Origin: VXYL01 sp965199915
Lineage (GTDB): Bacteria; Pseudomonadota; Gammaproteobacteria; Pseudomonadales; Azotimanducaceae
Length of the DNA: 64,000 nt
Direction: 5' to 3'
NCBI GenBank assembly: GCA_965199915.1
Contig: OZ241348.1
Location: forward strand, 3,100,001 to 3,164,000
In this document: in pieces, positions 35,285 through 44,999 of the stretch
How positions within the stretch are numbered: the stretch's first letter is position 1
Layout of the letters: each line of letters opens with the position of its first letter
The notes under the pieces: generated by a model
The model's input: the letters and a program-made list of their open reading frames with translations, nothing else
Database searches by the model: none
Told to the model about the DNA's origin: nothing
Program-made: the position numbers and the translations under genes

Positions 35285-35809
35285 ATGGCCAACGCGACCA
35301 CGCCGCCGGTCAAGCCTCCCGGGCTGTCCATCGCCGTGCTGACGATTTCGGACACGCGCGGCCGCGGCGAAGACACTTCCGGCGATTTGCTCAGCGAGCG
35401 CCTCACCGCCGACGGCCACCGCTTGGCCGAACGGCGGCTCGTGCGCGACGACAAGTACCTCATCCGCGCCGCCGCAAGCGCATGGATCGCCGACGCCAAC
35501 ATTCAGGTGGTGCTCACCACCGGCGGCACCGGCTTCACCAGCCGCGACAGCACGCCGGAGGCGCTGCTGCCGCTGTTCGACAAGACGATCGACGGATTCG
35601 GCGAGTTGTTCCGTCAAGTGTCGTTCAGCGAAATCGGCAGCTCCACCATTCAGTCGCGCGCCGTCGGCGGCCTTGCCGGCGGCACCTTGATCTTCGCGCT
35701 GCCCGGTTCCACCGGCGCATGCCGCACGGCGTGGGACGCAATTCTGCGCAAGCAGTTGGACCGCAACCACTGGCCGTGCAACTTCGCGGAACTGCTGCCT
35801 CGCTTCTAG
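35285..35809 (+). CDS. moaB: Molybdenum cofactor protein MoaB
   Basis: A 174-residue MoaB/MogA-family protein. SIAVLTISDTRGRGEDTSGDLL and VVLTTGGTGFTSRDSTPEAL (the molybdopterin-binding TGGTG motif) and LIFALPGSTGACRTAWDAIL are intact. Hexamers/trimers bind molybdopterin for adenylation. ATG 35285 is taken; an out-of-frame ATG occurs upstream. The moaD-like gene at 21416 is the only other possible cofactor gene in the window. Confidence 0.9.
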   Translation: MANATTPPVKPPGLSIAVLTISDTRGRGEDTSGDLLSERLTADGHRLAERRLVRDDKYLIRAAASAWIADANIQVVLTTGGTGFTSRDSTPEALLPLFDKTIDGFGELFRQVSFSEIGSSTIQSRAVGGLAGGTLIFALPGSTGACRTAWDAILRKQLDRNHWPCNFAELLPRF

Positions 35810-35896
35810 CTCTTTTTGAGAGGCGAGATCTGCACAATTGAGTCAAGTTCTCGCGGCAGGCACGCGCCCCGCAGGGCACGCAACAAGGAGGCAGCA

Positions 35897-37741
35897 ATGG
35901 CCGAGCCTTTGCCCGTGATCGTCGGATTCGGCGGCGTCAATCCCGCCGGCCGCGTCTCGTTCCACCACGCCTACCGGCGCACGGTGATCGACGCGCTTGA
36001 CGAACAATCCGCAAACGACACCTACGCCAGCTTGGCGGCGTTGATGCAGGTGCAAGGCGATCCGAACGACGAGGCGTTGCGCCGGCACATTCGCGACAAC
36101 ACCCTCGTTCGCCGCATAAACTGCTTCGATCCGGATCGCGTGTACTGCCAACGCGCTGCTTGCATGCGGCAGGTTGCCTCGGCGCCGATGCAATTCGTCC
36201 TTGCCGCACGGGATGTGCCGGCGCGAATCCCCAGCGGCTGGGCGGTTCGCGAACGGGAAGACGGCAGTGTGGAAGTGACCGCCGAAAGCGCGCAGGTGCT
36301 GTTGCCCGACGAGCGCGTCTCCAAGGTCTCGTCGGCGGGACAAGCGCCCACCGGTTTCGACCCGGCCAAACTCTATCCGGCGCGCAGCCATCCGCGCGGC
36401 CTGCAGCTCGCCGTCTACGCGGCTTCGGACGCCGTGCAGTCCATCGGCGTTCCGTGGCCCGAGTTCACCAAGCGCGTGCGCCCGGATCACTTCGCCTGCT
36501 ATTCCGGCAGCGCCATGGGACAGCTCGACAGCTACAGCGCGGGCGGCATGATGCAGTTCCCCTTGCTGGGCAAACGCCCGACCTCGAAGCAGGCGGCGCT
36601 CAGCCTTTGCGAGATGCCCGCGGACTTCGTGAACGCCTACGTGATCGGCACGATGGGCGGCACTGGCGGCGCCATCGGCGCGTGCGCCACCTTCCTCTAC
36701 AACCTCAAGCTGGCCGTGGACGACATGCGCGCCGGCCGCTGCCGCGTGGCGGTGGTGGGCGCCGCGGAGGCGCCGATCGTGCCGGAAGTGGTCGAAGCGT
36801 ATCGGACGATGGGCGCGCTTGCCGAAGACGAAGCCCTGATGGCCCTCGACCGGGCGCGCACCGTGGACAACCGGCGCGCCTGCCGGCCGTTCGGCGACAA
36901 CTGCGGCTTCACCTTGGGAGAAGCCGCCGTCTATGTCGTGCTGGCCGACGACGCCCTAGCCTTGGAACTCGGCTGCAACATCCACGGCGCAGTGGCCGGC
37001 GTGTTCGTGAACGCGGACGGTTTCAAGCAGTCGATACCGAGTCCGGGCGTTGGCAACTACATCACCGTCGCCAAGGCGCTGGCGCTCGGCAGGGCGATTC
37101 TGGGCGACGACGCGGTGCGCACCCGCTCCTACGTTCACGCGCACGGCACCGGCACGCCGCAGAATCGGCGCACGGAATCCCACATCTTGAACGAAATGGC
37201 GCGCAACTTCGGCATCGAGCGTTGGCCGGTGGCGGCGGTGAAAGCGTATTTGGGACACAGCTTGGCGCCGGCGTCCGGCGAACAGCTGACGTCCGCGCTC
37301 GGCACTTGGGCATACGGCTGGGTGCCGGGTATCGCCACCGTCGACGCGCCGGCGGCGGATGTGCATCGCGACCGGCTGCGCCTCTCGCAAGCGCATCTGG
37401 AAACGGACAGCGGGCGCACGGACATGGCGCTGGTCAACTCGAAAGGGTTTGGCGGCAACAACGCCACGGGGTTGGTGTTGGCGCCGCATGTGGCGCGGCG
37501 GTTGATTGGCGCGAAGGCCGGCGCCGCCGCCCTCGCGCAACACGCCAAGAAGAACGAAAGCGTGCGCCAAACCGCGTTGGCCTATGACGCGCAAGCGACC
37601 GCCGGCGCGGCCAACACCATCTACCGCTACGGCGAAGGCGTGTTGAAGGGCGAAGACTTGACGGTGTCCCCACAGGCCATTGAGGTGCCCGCGGCCGGCG
37701 CGCCCATCCCGCTCTCGGTCGACAATCCGTTCGCCGCGTAA
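35897..37741 (+). CDS. Beta-ketoacyl synthase-like protein
   Basis: A 614-residue thiolase-fold condensing enzyme with an AAGGAGG ribosome-binding site before ATG 35897. Catalytic residues are recognisable: the Cys in GGAIGACATFLYN, His in VHAHGTGTPQNRR and His in KAYLGHSLAPASG, with a C-terminal NSKGFGGNNATGLVL glycine-rich loop. The N-terminal ~170 residues (NPAGRVSFHHAYRRTVIDAL) are longer than FabF/FabB and match a large, poorly studied KAS group in marine Gammaproteobacteria. The function is likely fatty-acid or polyketide-type condensation; a specific role is unproven. Convergent with the CmcJ-like gene. Confidence 0.83.
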   Translation: MAEPLPVIVGFGGVNPAGRVSFHHAYRRTVIDALDEQSANDTYASLAALMQVQGDPNDEALRRHIRDNTLVRRINCFDPDRVYCQRAACMRQVASAPMQFVLAARDVPARIPSGWAVREREDGSVEVTAESAQVLLPDERVSKVSSAGQAPTGFDPAKLYPARSHPRGLQLAVYAASDAVQSIGVPWPEFTKRVRPDHFACYSGSAMGQLDSYSAGGMMQFPLLGKRPTSKQAALSLCEMPADFVNAYVIGTMGGTGGAIGACATFLYNLKLAVDDMRAGRCRVAVVGAAEAPIVPEVVEAYRTMGALAEDEALMALDRARTVDNRRACRPFGDNCGFTLGEAAVYVVLADDALALELGCNIHGAVAGVFVNADGFKQSIPSPGVGNYITVAKALALGRAILGDDAVRTRSYVHAHGTGTPQNRRTESHILNEMARNFGIERWPVAAVKAYLGHSLAPASGEQLTSALGTWAYGWVPGIATVDAPAADVHRDRLRLSQAHLETDSGRTDMALVNSKGFGGNNATGLVLAPHVARRLIGAKAGAAALAQHAKKNESVRQTALAYDAQATAGAANTIYRYGEGVLKGEDLTVSPQAIEVPAAGAPIPLSVDNPFAA

Positions 37742-37743
37742 GT

Positions 37744-37774
37744 GCCGGGGACGCGCTAGCGCTAGCGCTCCGGC
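37744..37774. terminator. Bidirectional terminator with 16-bp palindrome
   Basis: GCCGG ... CCGGC arms (37744-37748 / 37770-37774) enclose the perfect palindrome GCGCTAGCGCTAGCGC (37753-37768), between convergent KAS and CmcJ-like genes. It overlaps the last codons of the CmcJ-like gene. Strong stem, no U-tract, so termination is inferred. Confidence 0.45.
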
Positions 37775-38766
37775 AAGACAGGCGCGCGCTCGCCTTGCGC
37801 CGAAACCGGCGGCGGCACATAACCTTCGATCGGGCCGCTCCACCAGTCGCAAACGCGCCCGTCGGCGTAGTGCGTGGGAATCTCGGCCAGGAAGCGGGCA
37901 AGCCGCGCGGCTCTATCCGTCTCCTTGCCGTGGATGGCCTGCATCCGCACCTCGATGGTCGAGCGCGGCGGCGCGTTCGCCGGTGATGTGGGGTCCGCGA
38001 CCGCGGTGTGGAACACGGCGCGCATGTTCAGCGCTTCCTGGCGGGTGTCGTATTGGCGGAACAGCAGCACCTCGTCCGGGGTCATGCGCGGAAAGTAGTA
38101 CCAGCGTTGATGGGGGCCGTGGATGAGGCGCTGATCGACCACCTTCGTGTATTGGCGGATGTTGCCGGTGTTCTGGCCATCGCCGAACACGATGTCCTCG
38201 GGCCGCACCGACGCCATGTCGCACACTGCGAGCGGCATCATCTCGATCGTCTCCGGTACGGCGCTGCGCCAAATGTTGATGCTCTGGAAGTGGCGACCAT
38301 CCGGCACGACGCCGGCGAACCGCCGCTCCACGGCCGCGCACATGTCCGCATGGATGCCTTGCGCGTAGGCGCCGCCGCTGCCGTTCGGCGTCGGCTTCGC
38401 GCCGCGCGGCCCGGCGACGCCGCCGAAGCCGTTGCGGTACTCGTGGCCGCCGCCGCGCACGCCCTCGCTGCCGGTGATCCGCGCCAAGAGCCGCCGACAC
38501 TCCTGGTAGAACGCCTTGTACACGATCTCCGTGTCCAACAGGTCGAGCGTCGTTGGAGCGGTGACGAGAGCGAAGCCGTGGCTCTCCAGCGTGGGCGCCG
38601 GGTCGAGCAAGCGGGCGTTGTACACGGTGATGCGTTCGCTGGCGCCCAGCGTCTTCAACTCGTCGGCATGCTTGGCCGAGTAGCGGTTCGGAACGCGAAA
38701 CCCGCGGTGCCGACCGTGCGCGAAATTGGCCTTGGTCTCTATCGATGCGGGAAGCGGCTTGGCCAT
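37762..38766 (-). CDS. CmcJ/NvfI-family oxygenase-like protein
   Basis: A 334-residue protein of the CmcJ/NvfI 2-oxoglutarate/Fe(II)-like family. Landmarks: ITVYNARLLDPAPTLESHGFALV, a GIHADMCAA H-x-D metal-binding pair, HFQSINIWRSAVPETIEMMPLAVCD, RWYYFPRMTPDEVLLFRQYDT and RAVFHTAV (distal His). These positions fit an HxD...H facial triad. CmcJ is a cephamycin-pathway hydroxylase partner and NvfI an endoperoxidase, but family members are widespread and mostly uncharacterised. It is divergent from oppA. Substrate unknown. Confidence 0.75.
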   Translation of the reverse strand: MAKPLPASIETKANFAHGRHRGFRVPNRYSAKHADELKTLGASERITVYNARLLDPAPTLESHGFALVTAPTTLDLLDTEIVYKAFYQECRRLLARITGSEGVRGGGHEYRNGFGGVAGPRGAKPTPNGSGGAYAQGIHADMCAAVERRFAGVVPDGRHFQSINIWRSAVPETIEMMPLAVCDMASVRPEDIVFGDGQNTGNIRQYTKVVDQRLIHGPHQRWYYFPRMTPDEVLLFRQYDTRQEALNMRAVFHTAVADPTSPANAPPRSTIEVRMQAIHGKETDRAARLARFLAEIPTHYADGRVCDWWSGPIEGYVPPPVSAQGERAPVLPER

Positions 38767-38917
38767 GGCGGTGTCTGTGGCAACGCCAAGCGAGTATACT
38801 GCGCCGTGCAAGCCACGTGGCGGAGGCGCGGATGGCGGCTACGGGATACGACTCGCTTCGAGACGCGCCTTGGGCACGCGACCGCGTTTGCCCGCTGCCG
38901 CGACCGGCCGCCGTTCG

Positions 38918-40630
38918 ATGACCGAAGCGGCGGACGCCGCGGGCGCGCCGATGCCGGCGCCCAAGAGCGCGCCTTGGGATCCGAGCGCCTTGGTGCAGTT
39001 GCTGCTTCTTGGCGTGGCCGGCGTGGTCGGGTTGGCGGTCATCCTGTGGCTGCTCGCGCAGTGGAACGAAGGTGGCGCTGGAGACGCCGCGGACGCCGCC
39101 ACCGGCACGGTCACGTTGGCGCTGTCGCAAGAACCGCCGCAGTTGGATTCCACGCGCAGCACCGATCAAGTGAGCATCCGCATTCTCGGGCACGTCATGG
39201 AGGGGCTGCTGCGCTACGACGCGCGCAACCGGTTGGTGGGCGGCGTCGCCGAACGTTGGCGGGTGCGCGACGAATCGGCGACGTTCTGGTTGCGCCCCGA
39301 GGCGCGTTGGAGCAACGGCGTTCCGGTGACCGCGCACGACTTCGTGTTCGCTTGGCGCAAGGCGTTGGAGCCGGCCAACGCATCCGAATACGCCTTCATC
39401 CTATACGGCATAAAGAACGCCGAAGCAGTGAACCGCGGCGAGCTGCCGCTCGCCGCGTTGGCGGTGCGCGCCATTGACGAGCGCACCTTGGAAGTGGAAT
39501 TCGCGCGGCCTCTGCCGTATTTCGACAAGCTGACGGCTTTCTGCACCTACAACCCGGTCAACGAGGCGTTCTACGAATCCACGCGCGGCGCCTACGGCGC
39601 GGACGCCGACAAGCTGCTCTACAACGGGCCCTTCACAATCGACCGCTGGGTGCATGGCGCCAGCCTGCGGCTCACCAAGAATCCCCATTATTGGGACGCG
39701 CAGCGCATCCAGCTGAACACCATCGACCACGCCTACATCACCTCCGACCCATTGGCGACGATCAACCTGTTCAAGGACGGCAAGGTGGCGCTGACGGGCC
39801 TCAACGCCGAAAACCTCAACGACGCGATGCAGCAGCGATGGAAGATTCGGCGCTTTGCGGACGGTTCGGTGTACTACCTCGGCCTGAACCACCGGCAGGG
39901 GCGTCTCACCAGCAACTACCACTTGCGCAAGGCCCTGCAGGCCGTGAACGACCCGGCCGAGCTCGTCTACAAGGTCATCAAGTTGCCCGGCAACTTGCCC
40001 ACGAGTTCCTTGTTTCCCTTGTGGTTGAGAGGCGTGCGCGGCAGCTTTCGTCAGGAATACCCGGCACCGACGCATCTCCCGGACGAAGCGAAAGGCCGTG
40101 AGCTTCTCGCCCGCGCGCTCAAGGAGTTGGGGTTGGAGGAGTTGCCGCCGTTGGTCATGCTGATTGGCGACAGCCCGAGCAGCAAAAAGCAAGCGGAGTA
40201 CTACCAGAACCTGTTCAAGCGCAAGCTCGGCATCGATGTGAAGATCGACGCGCAGATTTTCAAACAGCGGCTTGCGAAGATGACCGCCGGCGACTACGAC
40301 ATCGTGGCCGCCGGCTGGGGGCCGGACTACGACGACGTGATGACCTTCGGGGATCTCTTCACGTCGTGGAACGAGAACAACCGCGGTCGCTATTCCAACG
40401 CGGAATTGGACGCCGCGGTGGATGTCGCGCGCTCGTCGAGTGATCCGCAAGTTCGCATGGACGCCATCGCGCAGGTGCAGGAGATCATCTACGAGGACGC
40501 CGTGGTGCTCACGCAATACGAACGCGGCTCGGTCTATGTGGCGCATCCGCGCGTGCGGGGAGTGGTGCGCCGGTCGGTCGGCACCGATCCCGACTACACC
40601 AACGCGTGGATCCAACCCATCGGCGGTTGA
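38918..40630 (+). CDS. oppA: Oligopeptide ABC transporter substrate-binding protein
   Basis: A 570-residue extracytoplasmic solute-binding family 5 protein. Instead of a cleavable signal it has a transmembrane anchor (LVQLLLLGVAGVVGLAVILWLL) at about residues 28-50, so it is probably membrane-tethered. VTLALSQEPPQLDSTRS, ILGHVMEGLLRYD, WSNGVPVTAHDFVFAWRKALEP, YNPVNEAFYE and the HLPDEAKGRELLARALKELG region are typical of OppA. ATG 38918 is chosen; the start follows a long unused upstream frame. First gene of oppABCDF. Confidence 0.9.
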   Translation: MTEAADAAGAPMPAPKSAPWDPSALVQLLLLGVAGVVGLAVILWLLAQWNEGGAGDAADAATGTVTLALSQEPPQLDSTRSTDQVSIRILGHVMEGLLRYDARNRLVGGVAERWRVRDESATFWLRPEARWSNGVPVTAHDFVFAWRKALEPANASEYAFILYGIKNAEAVNRGELPLAALAVRAIDERTLEVEFARPLPYFDKLTAFCTYNPVNEAFYESTRGAYGADADKLLYNGPFTIDRWVHGASLRLTKNPHYWDAQRIQLNTIDHAYITSDPLATINLFKDGKVALTGLNAENLNDAMQQRWKIRRFADGSVYYLGLNHRQGRLTSNYHLRKALQAVNDPAELVYKVIKLPGNLPTSSLFPLWLRGVRGSFRQEYPAPTHLPDEAKGRELLARALKELGLEELPPLVMLIGDSPSSKKQAEYYQNLFKRKLGIDVKIDAQIFKQRLAKMTAGDYDIVAAGWGPDYDDVMTFGDLFTSWNENNRGRYSNAELDAAVDVARSSSDPQVRMDAIAQVQEIIYEDAVVLTQYERGSVYVAHPRVRGVVRRSVGTDPDYTNAWIQPIGG

Positions 40631-40633
40631 TTG

Positions 40634-41566
40634 ATGCTCGTCTACACGCTCAAGAGGCTGCTGCAGGGTGTCGTCACGGTGTGGTTCATCGCCACGGCGA
40701 CGTTCTTCGCCATGCACGCGGTGCCGGGCAACCCACTCACCAATGAGAAAGCGGTGGCGCCCGAAATCTGGGCCGAACTGCAAAAGCGCTACGGTTTGGA
40801 CAAGCCGCTGTTGGAGCAGTACTGGGTCTATCTCGGCAACATGGCGACGGGCGACTTCGGCGTGTCCTACACCCAGCAGAACCGTCAAGTGAACGACATC
40901 ATCGCCGAGCACTTCAAGGTGTCCGCCACGCTGGGAATCCTCGCGGTGATTTTCGCCGCTTTCGGCGGCATTCTGTGGGGAGCGCTCACCGCGATGTACC
41001 GCAATCGAGCGCCGGACATCGTGATCGTCTTTCTCGTGATCCTTGGCATCTCGGTGCCGGGTTTCGTGTTCGCGGCGTTCGGCCAGTTGAGCTTGGTGAA
41101 GGTGAACGGCTGGCTTGGTTTCACTTTGTTTCCGGTGGCCGGTTGGGGAACCGTGCAGCACATGATCGTGCCGTCGATGGTGCTCGGTCTTGGCACCATG
41201 GCGTTCTTGACACGCCTGATGCGCTCGTCCATGTTGGAGATCGTCAATTCGGATTTCGTGCGCACGGCCCGCGCCAAGGGACTGCCGGCGGCGCGCGTGT
41301 TCCGCAAGCACCAACTGCGCAACGCCATTCTGCCGGTGGTGACGGTGCTTGGCCCCTCCATCGCCGCCATTACCACCGGCGGCTTTGTGGTGGAGCTGGT
41401 GTTCGCCATCCCCGGGTTGGGCCGCTACTTCGTGCAAGCCGTCCAGCAACTCGACTACACCGTGATCATGGGCACTACCGTGTTCTACGGCGCGTTCCTG
41501 GTGTTCATGGTGATCGCCGTGGACGTGGTGTACGGTTTGGTCGATCCGCGTGTGCGGTTGGAATAG
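40634..41566 (+). CDS. oppB: Oligopeptide ABC transporter permease OppB
   Basis: A 310-residue permease with six membrane helices. YTLKRLLQGVVTVWFIATATFFAMHAVPGNP is the standard OppB/DppB N-terminus; only its start and the ARAKGLPAARVFRKHQLRNA EAA loop and IPGLGRYFVQAVQQLDY tail are quoted. A TTG immediately precedes ATG 40634, which is the better start. It follows oppA by 3 bp. Confidence 0.93.
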   Translation: MLVYTLKRLLQGVVTVWFIATATFFAMHAVPGNPLTNEKAVAPEIWAELQKRYGLDKPLLEQYWVYLGNMATGDFGVSYTQQNRQVNDIIAEHFKVSATLGILAVIFAAFGGILWGALTAMYRNRAPDIVIVFLVILGISVPGFVFAAFGQLSLVKVNGWLGFTLFPVAGWGTVQHMIVPSMVLGLGTMAFLTRLMRSSMLEIVNSDFVRTARAKGLPAARVFRKHQLRNAILPVVTVLGPSIAAITTGGFVVELVFAIPGLGRYFVQAVQQLDYTVIMGTTVFYGAFLVFMVIAVDVVYGLVDPRVRLE

Positions 41567-41604
41567 CGTGGCCCAGAGCAGCAAAGAGAGGAAGAGGTTG
41601 AAGA

Positions 41605-42996
41605 GTGGCGGCAGACGCGCTTTCCTTTGAACCCGTACAAGTCGAACGAGAAGTCGACACCATCTCGCGGCCCTCCCTGTCGTATTGGCAGGATGCCTGG
41701 GTGCGGCTCAAGGCCAACAAGCGGGCGTTGTTCTCCCTCTACTTGGTGATTGGCCTGACCGTGTTCACGCTGTTCGGCCCCTTGGCGTGGCGCGTGGACC
41801 CGGCCGCCCAGGACCTGGACCAGATCAGCGTTCCGCCCGGCGCCGACCGCGACGTCACTGTGGTGAACGAATACCGAGCTTGGGAAGGCGTGACGACGGC
41901 CCGTCTCGCCGGCGACGACGACATCTTGGCCGCGCCGGCATCCATCGTCGCCGTGGGCCCGGCGACCACGCGCGCGGTCCGACTGCAATGGCAGCCGGTC
42001 GCCGGCGCAAGTGGCTACCGCGTGTATCGCAGCCTGTTCGATCCGGCGCCGGATGGCGCGCTGGGTTTGCCCATCGGCGATGTGCTCGACCCGCGCCGCG
42101 TGAGCTTTGAGGATCGTTTGGACTTGAAGCCTCTCGCCTACCACTATTCGGTCGTGCCGCTAACCGCGCTCGGCGACGAGTCGCCGAACTACCACAGCAT
42201 CGAACTGGACGTCACACGGGTCATCACCGCCGGCGAAGCCGTGGCGAAAGGACTCGTGGCGAACGCCGCCGACGTGCGGCCCGGCGACGTTTTGCAGATG
42301 CAGTTGCATCCGCTCGGCACCGACTACCTTGGCCGCGACATGCTTGCCCGCCTCATGCATGGCGCGCGCGTTTCGCTTTTCATCGGCATCGTGGCGCCGT
42401 TCGCCTATGTGCTCGTGGGCATACTCTATGGCAGCGTCGCCGGCTTTCTGGGCGGACGGGCGGATCAGCTACTCATGCGCTTCGCCGACTTCGTGGTCGC
42501 GCTACCGTTTCTGCTCTTCATGATCCTGCTGCGCATACTCTTCAACGTGCAACCCGGCGACAACAGCATTGTCCCCATGATGGTGGCGATGGTGGTGCTC
42601 AGCTGGCCGGCCGCGGCGCGCCTTGTGCGAGGGCAGATTCTGCAAATACGCGAAGAAGGCTACATCGGCGCATCGAAACTGCTCGGCGCGAAGACCAACT
42701 ATCTGGTGTTGCGGCACATGATTCCCAACACGATGGGGGTGATTCTCGTCACACTCACTTTCGCCGTGCCGAGCGCCATCTTCACTGAGGCCTTTCTCTC
42801 CTTCATCGGCATGGGCGTTGCGCCGCCCACGCCGTCTTGGGGCAGCATGTGCAACGAGGGATTGAAGACCATGCTGACAACGCCCCACGAATTGATCGCG
42901 CCGGCAGCCTTCATCAGCGTCACCGTGCTCGCTTTCAACTTGCTCGGAGACGGCTTGCGGGACGCGCTCGACGCGCGCATGAGAGCAACGGAATGA
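41605..42996 (+). CDS. oppC: Oligopeptide ABC permease OppC with inserted FnIII-like domain
   Basis: A 463-residue permease; ordinary OppC has about 300. The first helix is about residues 40-62 and the conserved HPLGTDYLGRDMLARLMHGARVS starts near 238, so ~150 residues are inserted in the first periplasmic loop. The insert contains VRLQWQPVAGASGYRVYRS and YHYSVVPLTALGDESPN, a fibronectin-III-like pattern (ATGYRV..., Y.Y.V). The rest, including EEGYIGASKLLGAKTNYLVLRHMIPN and the EAA loop, is normal. GTG 41605 is the start with GAGAGGAAGAGG upstream; ATGA overlap to oppD. The insert could bind peptide or glycan and probably touches OppA. Confidence 0.88.
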   Translation: MAADALSFEPVQVEREVDTISRPSLSYWQDAWVRLKANKRALFSLYLVIGLTVFTLFGPLAWRVDPAAQDLDQISVPPGADRDVTVVNEYRAWEGVTTARLAGDDDILAAPASIVAVGPATTRAVRLQWQPVAGASGYRVYRSLFDPAPDGALGLPIGDVLDPRRVSFEDRLDLKPLAYHYSVVPLTALGDESPNYHSIELDVTRVITAGEAVAKGLVANAADVRPGDVLQMQLHPLGTDYLGRDMLARLMHGARVSLFIGIVAPFAYVLVGILYGSVAGFLGGRADQLLMRFADFVVALPFLLFMILLRILFNVQPGDNSIVPMMVAMVVLSWPAAARLVRGQILQIREEGYIGASKLLGAKTNYLVLRHMIPNTMGVILVTLTFAVPSAIFTEAFLSFIGMGVAPPTPSWGSMCNEGLKTMLTTPHELIAPAAFISVTVLAFNLLGDGLRDALDARMRATE

Positions 42997-43997
42997 GCTT
43001 GTTGGAAGTCTCCGATCTGCGCGTGGAGTTCGACACCTACGGCGGCACGGTGCAGGCGGTGCGCGGCGTATCCTTCTCCTTGGAGCGGGGCAAGACCCTC
43101 GCCATCGTCGGCGAATCCGGCTGCGGCAAGTCCGTCACCGTGCAGAGCATCATGGGTCTCATTCCCATGCCGCCCGGCCGCGTCACCAGCGGCACGGCCA
43201 AGCTCGACGGCAAGGACGTGCTGCGCGACCAGAAAGCGGACGGCAAAGACATCCGCGGGCGTTTGGTGGGAATGATCTTCCAAGATCCGATGACGTCGCT
43301 CAATCCAACCATGACGATCGGCGACCAAATCGCGGAAACCTTACAGGTGCATCGGCGCTACAGCCGTCGCGAGGCGTTCGCGCGCGCCATAGAACTCATC
43401 GACATGACACGCATCCCGGAAGCCGCCAAACGTGCCCGGCAGTATCCGTTCGAGTTTTCGGGCGGCATGTTGCAGCGCTCCATGATCGCCATGTCGCTGG
43501 CCTGCGAGCCGTCGATTCTCATCGCCGACGAGCCCACGACGGCGCTCGATGTCACGATTCAAGCGCAGATTCTCGACCTGATGCGGGATTTGCAACGAGA
43601 ACATGGAATGGCCATCGTGCTGATTACGCATGATCTGGGCGTCGTGGCGCGCATGGCGGACGAGGTGCTGGTGATGTACGCCGGCGAAGTTGTGGAGAAA
43701 GGCCATGTGGACGACGTGTTCTATCGCTCCGCTCATCCTTACACCCTCGGCCTGAAGGCCGCGATGCCGTCGAATCGACTCGACGCCAAACAGGAACTCA
43801 CGCCCATCGACGGCAGCCCCCCGGATTTGTTCGCGCCACCCGCCGGTTGCGGTTATTTCAGCCGCTGTCCGCACGCCATGCGCGCCTGCGAAAGCAACCA
43901 CCCGCCGGTGTTCGCACTCGCTTCCGAACACGATGCCCGCTGCTGGTTGCACCATGCGGACTGCCACCAGGAAGCCGAAGAGGTCCACCGTCGATGA
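42993..43997 (+). CDS. oppD: Oligopeptide ABC transporter ATPase OppD
   Basis: A 334-residue ATPase. Walker A GESGCGKSVTV, FSGGMLQRSMIAMSLACEPSILIADEPTTALD (signature and Walker B), switch ITHDLGVVARMADE and the OppD/F C-terminal cysteine motif C...RCPHAMRAC for an iron-sulfur cluster-like site. ATG overlaps oppC stop (ATGA) and its stop overlaps oppF start (ATGA). Confidence 0.94.
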   Translation: MSLLEVSDLRVEFDTYGGTVQAVRGVSFSLERGKTLAIVGESGCGKSVTVQSIMGLIPMPPGRVTSGTAKLDGKDVLRDQKADGKDIRGRLVGMIFQDPMTSLNPTMTIGDQIAETLQVHRRYSRREAFARAIELIDMTRIPEAAKRARQYPFEFSGGMLQRSMIAMSLACEPSILIADEPTTALDVTIQAQILDLMRDLQREHGMAIVLITHDLGVVARMADEVLVMYAGEVVEKGHVDDVFYRSAHPYTLGLKAAMPSNRLDAKQELTPIDGSPPDLFAPPAGCGYFSRCPHAMRACESNHPPVFALASEHDARCWLHHADCHQEAEEVHRR

Positions 43998-44998
43998 CCG
44001 GCGAGGTCGCAGATGCCGCACCGGGCGCCGACGCCTTGGTGGCGATCCGCCACCTCACGAAACACTTCCGCATCGGTCGCCGGCAAGTTGTGCATGCGGT
44101 GGACGACGTGTCTTTCGACATCATGGCCCGCGAGATCATCGGTCTGGTTGGCGAGAGCGGCTCCGGAAAATCCACCCTCGGCAAGACCTTGCTCGGCCTG
44201 CACGCCAAAACCAGCGGCGAAGTGTTCTTTCGCGGCGAGGCGCTGCCGGCCAAATACAAGCCGGCGGACTTCCAACGCCATGCTCAAACGATGCAAATGA
44301 TCTTCCAAGATCCCTACTCGTCCCTCAATCCGCGCATGACCGTGGGCGAAATCGTCGGCGAGGGGTTGAAGCTGCACACCGATCTTTCGAGCGCGGACAT
44401 TCGAGAGAAAGTTGCCGATTGGCTTCGGCGCGTCGGCCTCAACCCAGACCACATGTCACGGTATCCGCACGAGTTTTCGGGCGGGCAACGCCAACGCATC
44501 GGCATCGCGCGAGCACTGGTGCTCGAACCACAGTTCGTCGTCTGCGACGAACCCATCTCCGCGCTCGACGTGTCCGTGCAAGCGCAGGTCGTGAACTTGC
44601 TTGACGAGCTCAAAGGCTCCTTGGGCTTGACCTTGCTGTTCATAGCCCACGACTTGTCGATGGTGCGTTACGTCTCCGATCGCATGGCCGTGATGTACCT
44701 CGGCTCGCTTGTCGAGGTCGGGCCGGCGGACCGCGTGTTCTTCGCGCCACGGCACCCGTACACCGAATTTCTGATCAGCGCAAATCCGGAACCGGACCCA
44801 CGCAGCGAACGGTCACGCGGCGCCGCGGAGGTACGCGGCGAAATTCCATCGCCGGTCAACGTCAAACCTGGTTGCCGTTTCGCCAACCGATGTCCCAAAG
44901 CGATGCCGGCCTGCCAAGACGTCACACCGCCGCTGATCCCCGTGCGGGAGACGGGACACCCGGATCGCCTTGTCGCCTGCCACTTGTACGATAGCTAA
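43994..44998 (+). CDS. oppF: Oligopeptide ABC transporter ATPase OppF
   Basis: A 334-residue ATPase. Walker A GESGSGKSTLG, signature FSGGQRQRIGIARALVL, Walker B FVVCDEPISALDV, switch IAHDLSMVRYVSD, and C-terminal CRFANRCPKAMPAC. Last gene of the opp operon; its TAA is one base from the convergent flippase gene stop, leaving no room for a separate terminator. Confidence 0.94.
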   Translation: MTGEVADAAPGADALVAIRHLTKHFRIGRRQVVHAVDDVSFDIMAREIIGLVGESGSGKSTLGKTLLGLHAKTSGEVFFRGEALPAKYKPADFQRHAQTMQMIFQDPYSSLNPRMTVGEIVGEGLKLHTDLSSADIREKVADWLRRVGLNPDHMSRYPHEFSGGQRQRIGIARALVLEPQFVVCDEPISALDVSVQAQVVNLLDELKGSLGLTLLFIAHDLSMVRYVSDRMAVMYLGSLVEVGPADRVFFAPRHPYTEFLISANPEPDPRSERSRGAAEVRGEIPSPVNVKPGCRFANRCPKAMPACQDVTPPLIPVRETGHPDRLVACHLYDS

Positions 44999-44999
44999 G

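Noticed and set aside
32867..35809. A 980-codon open frame across the SNase, gdhA and moaB region
   Set aside because: High-GC shadow frame; it runs antisense to gdhA and only its moaB end matches a family, which has its own ATG at 35285.
37753..37768. GCGCTAGCGCTAGCGC as an attachment site
   Set aside because: It lies between convergent genes with no integrase and is better read as part of a terminator.
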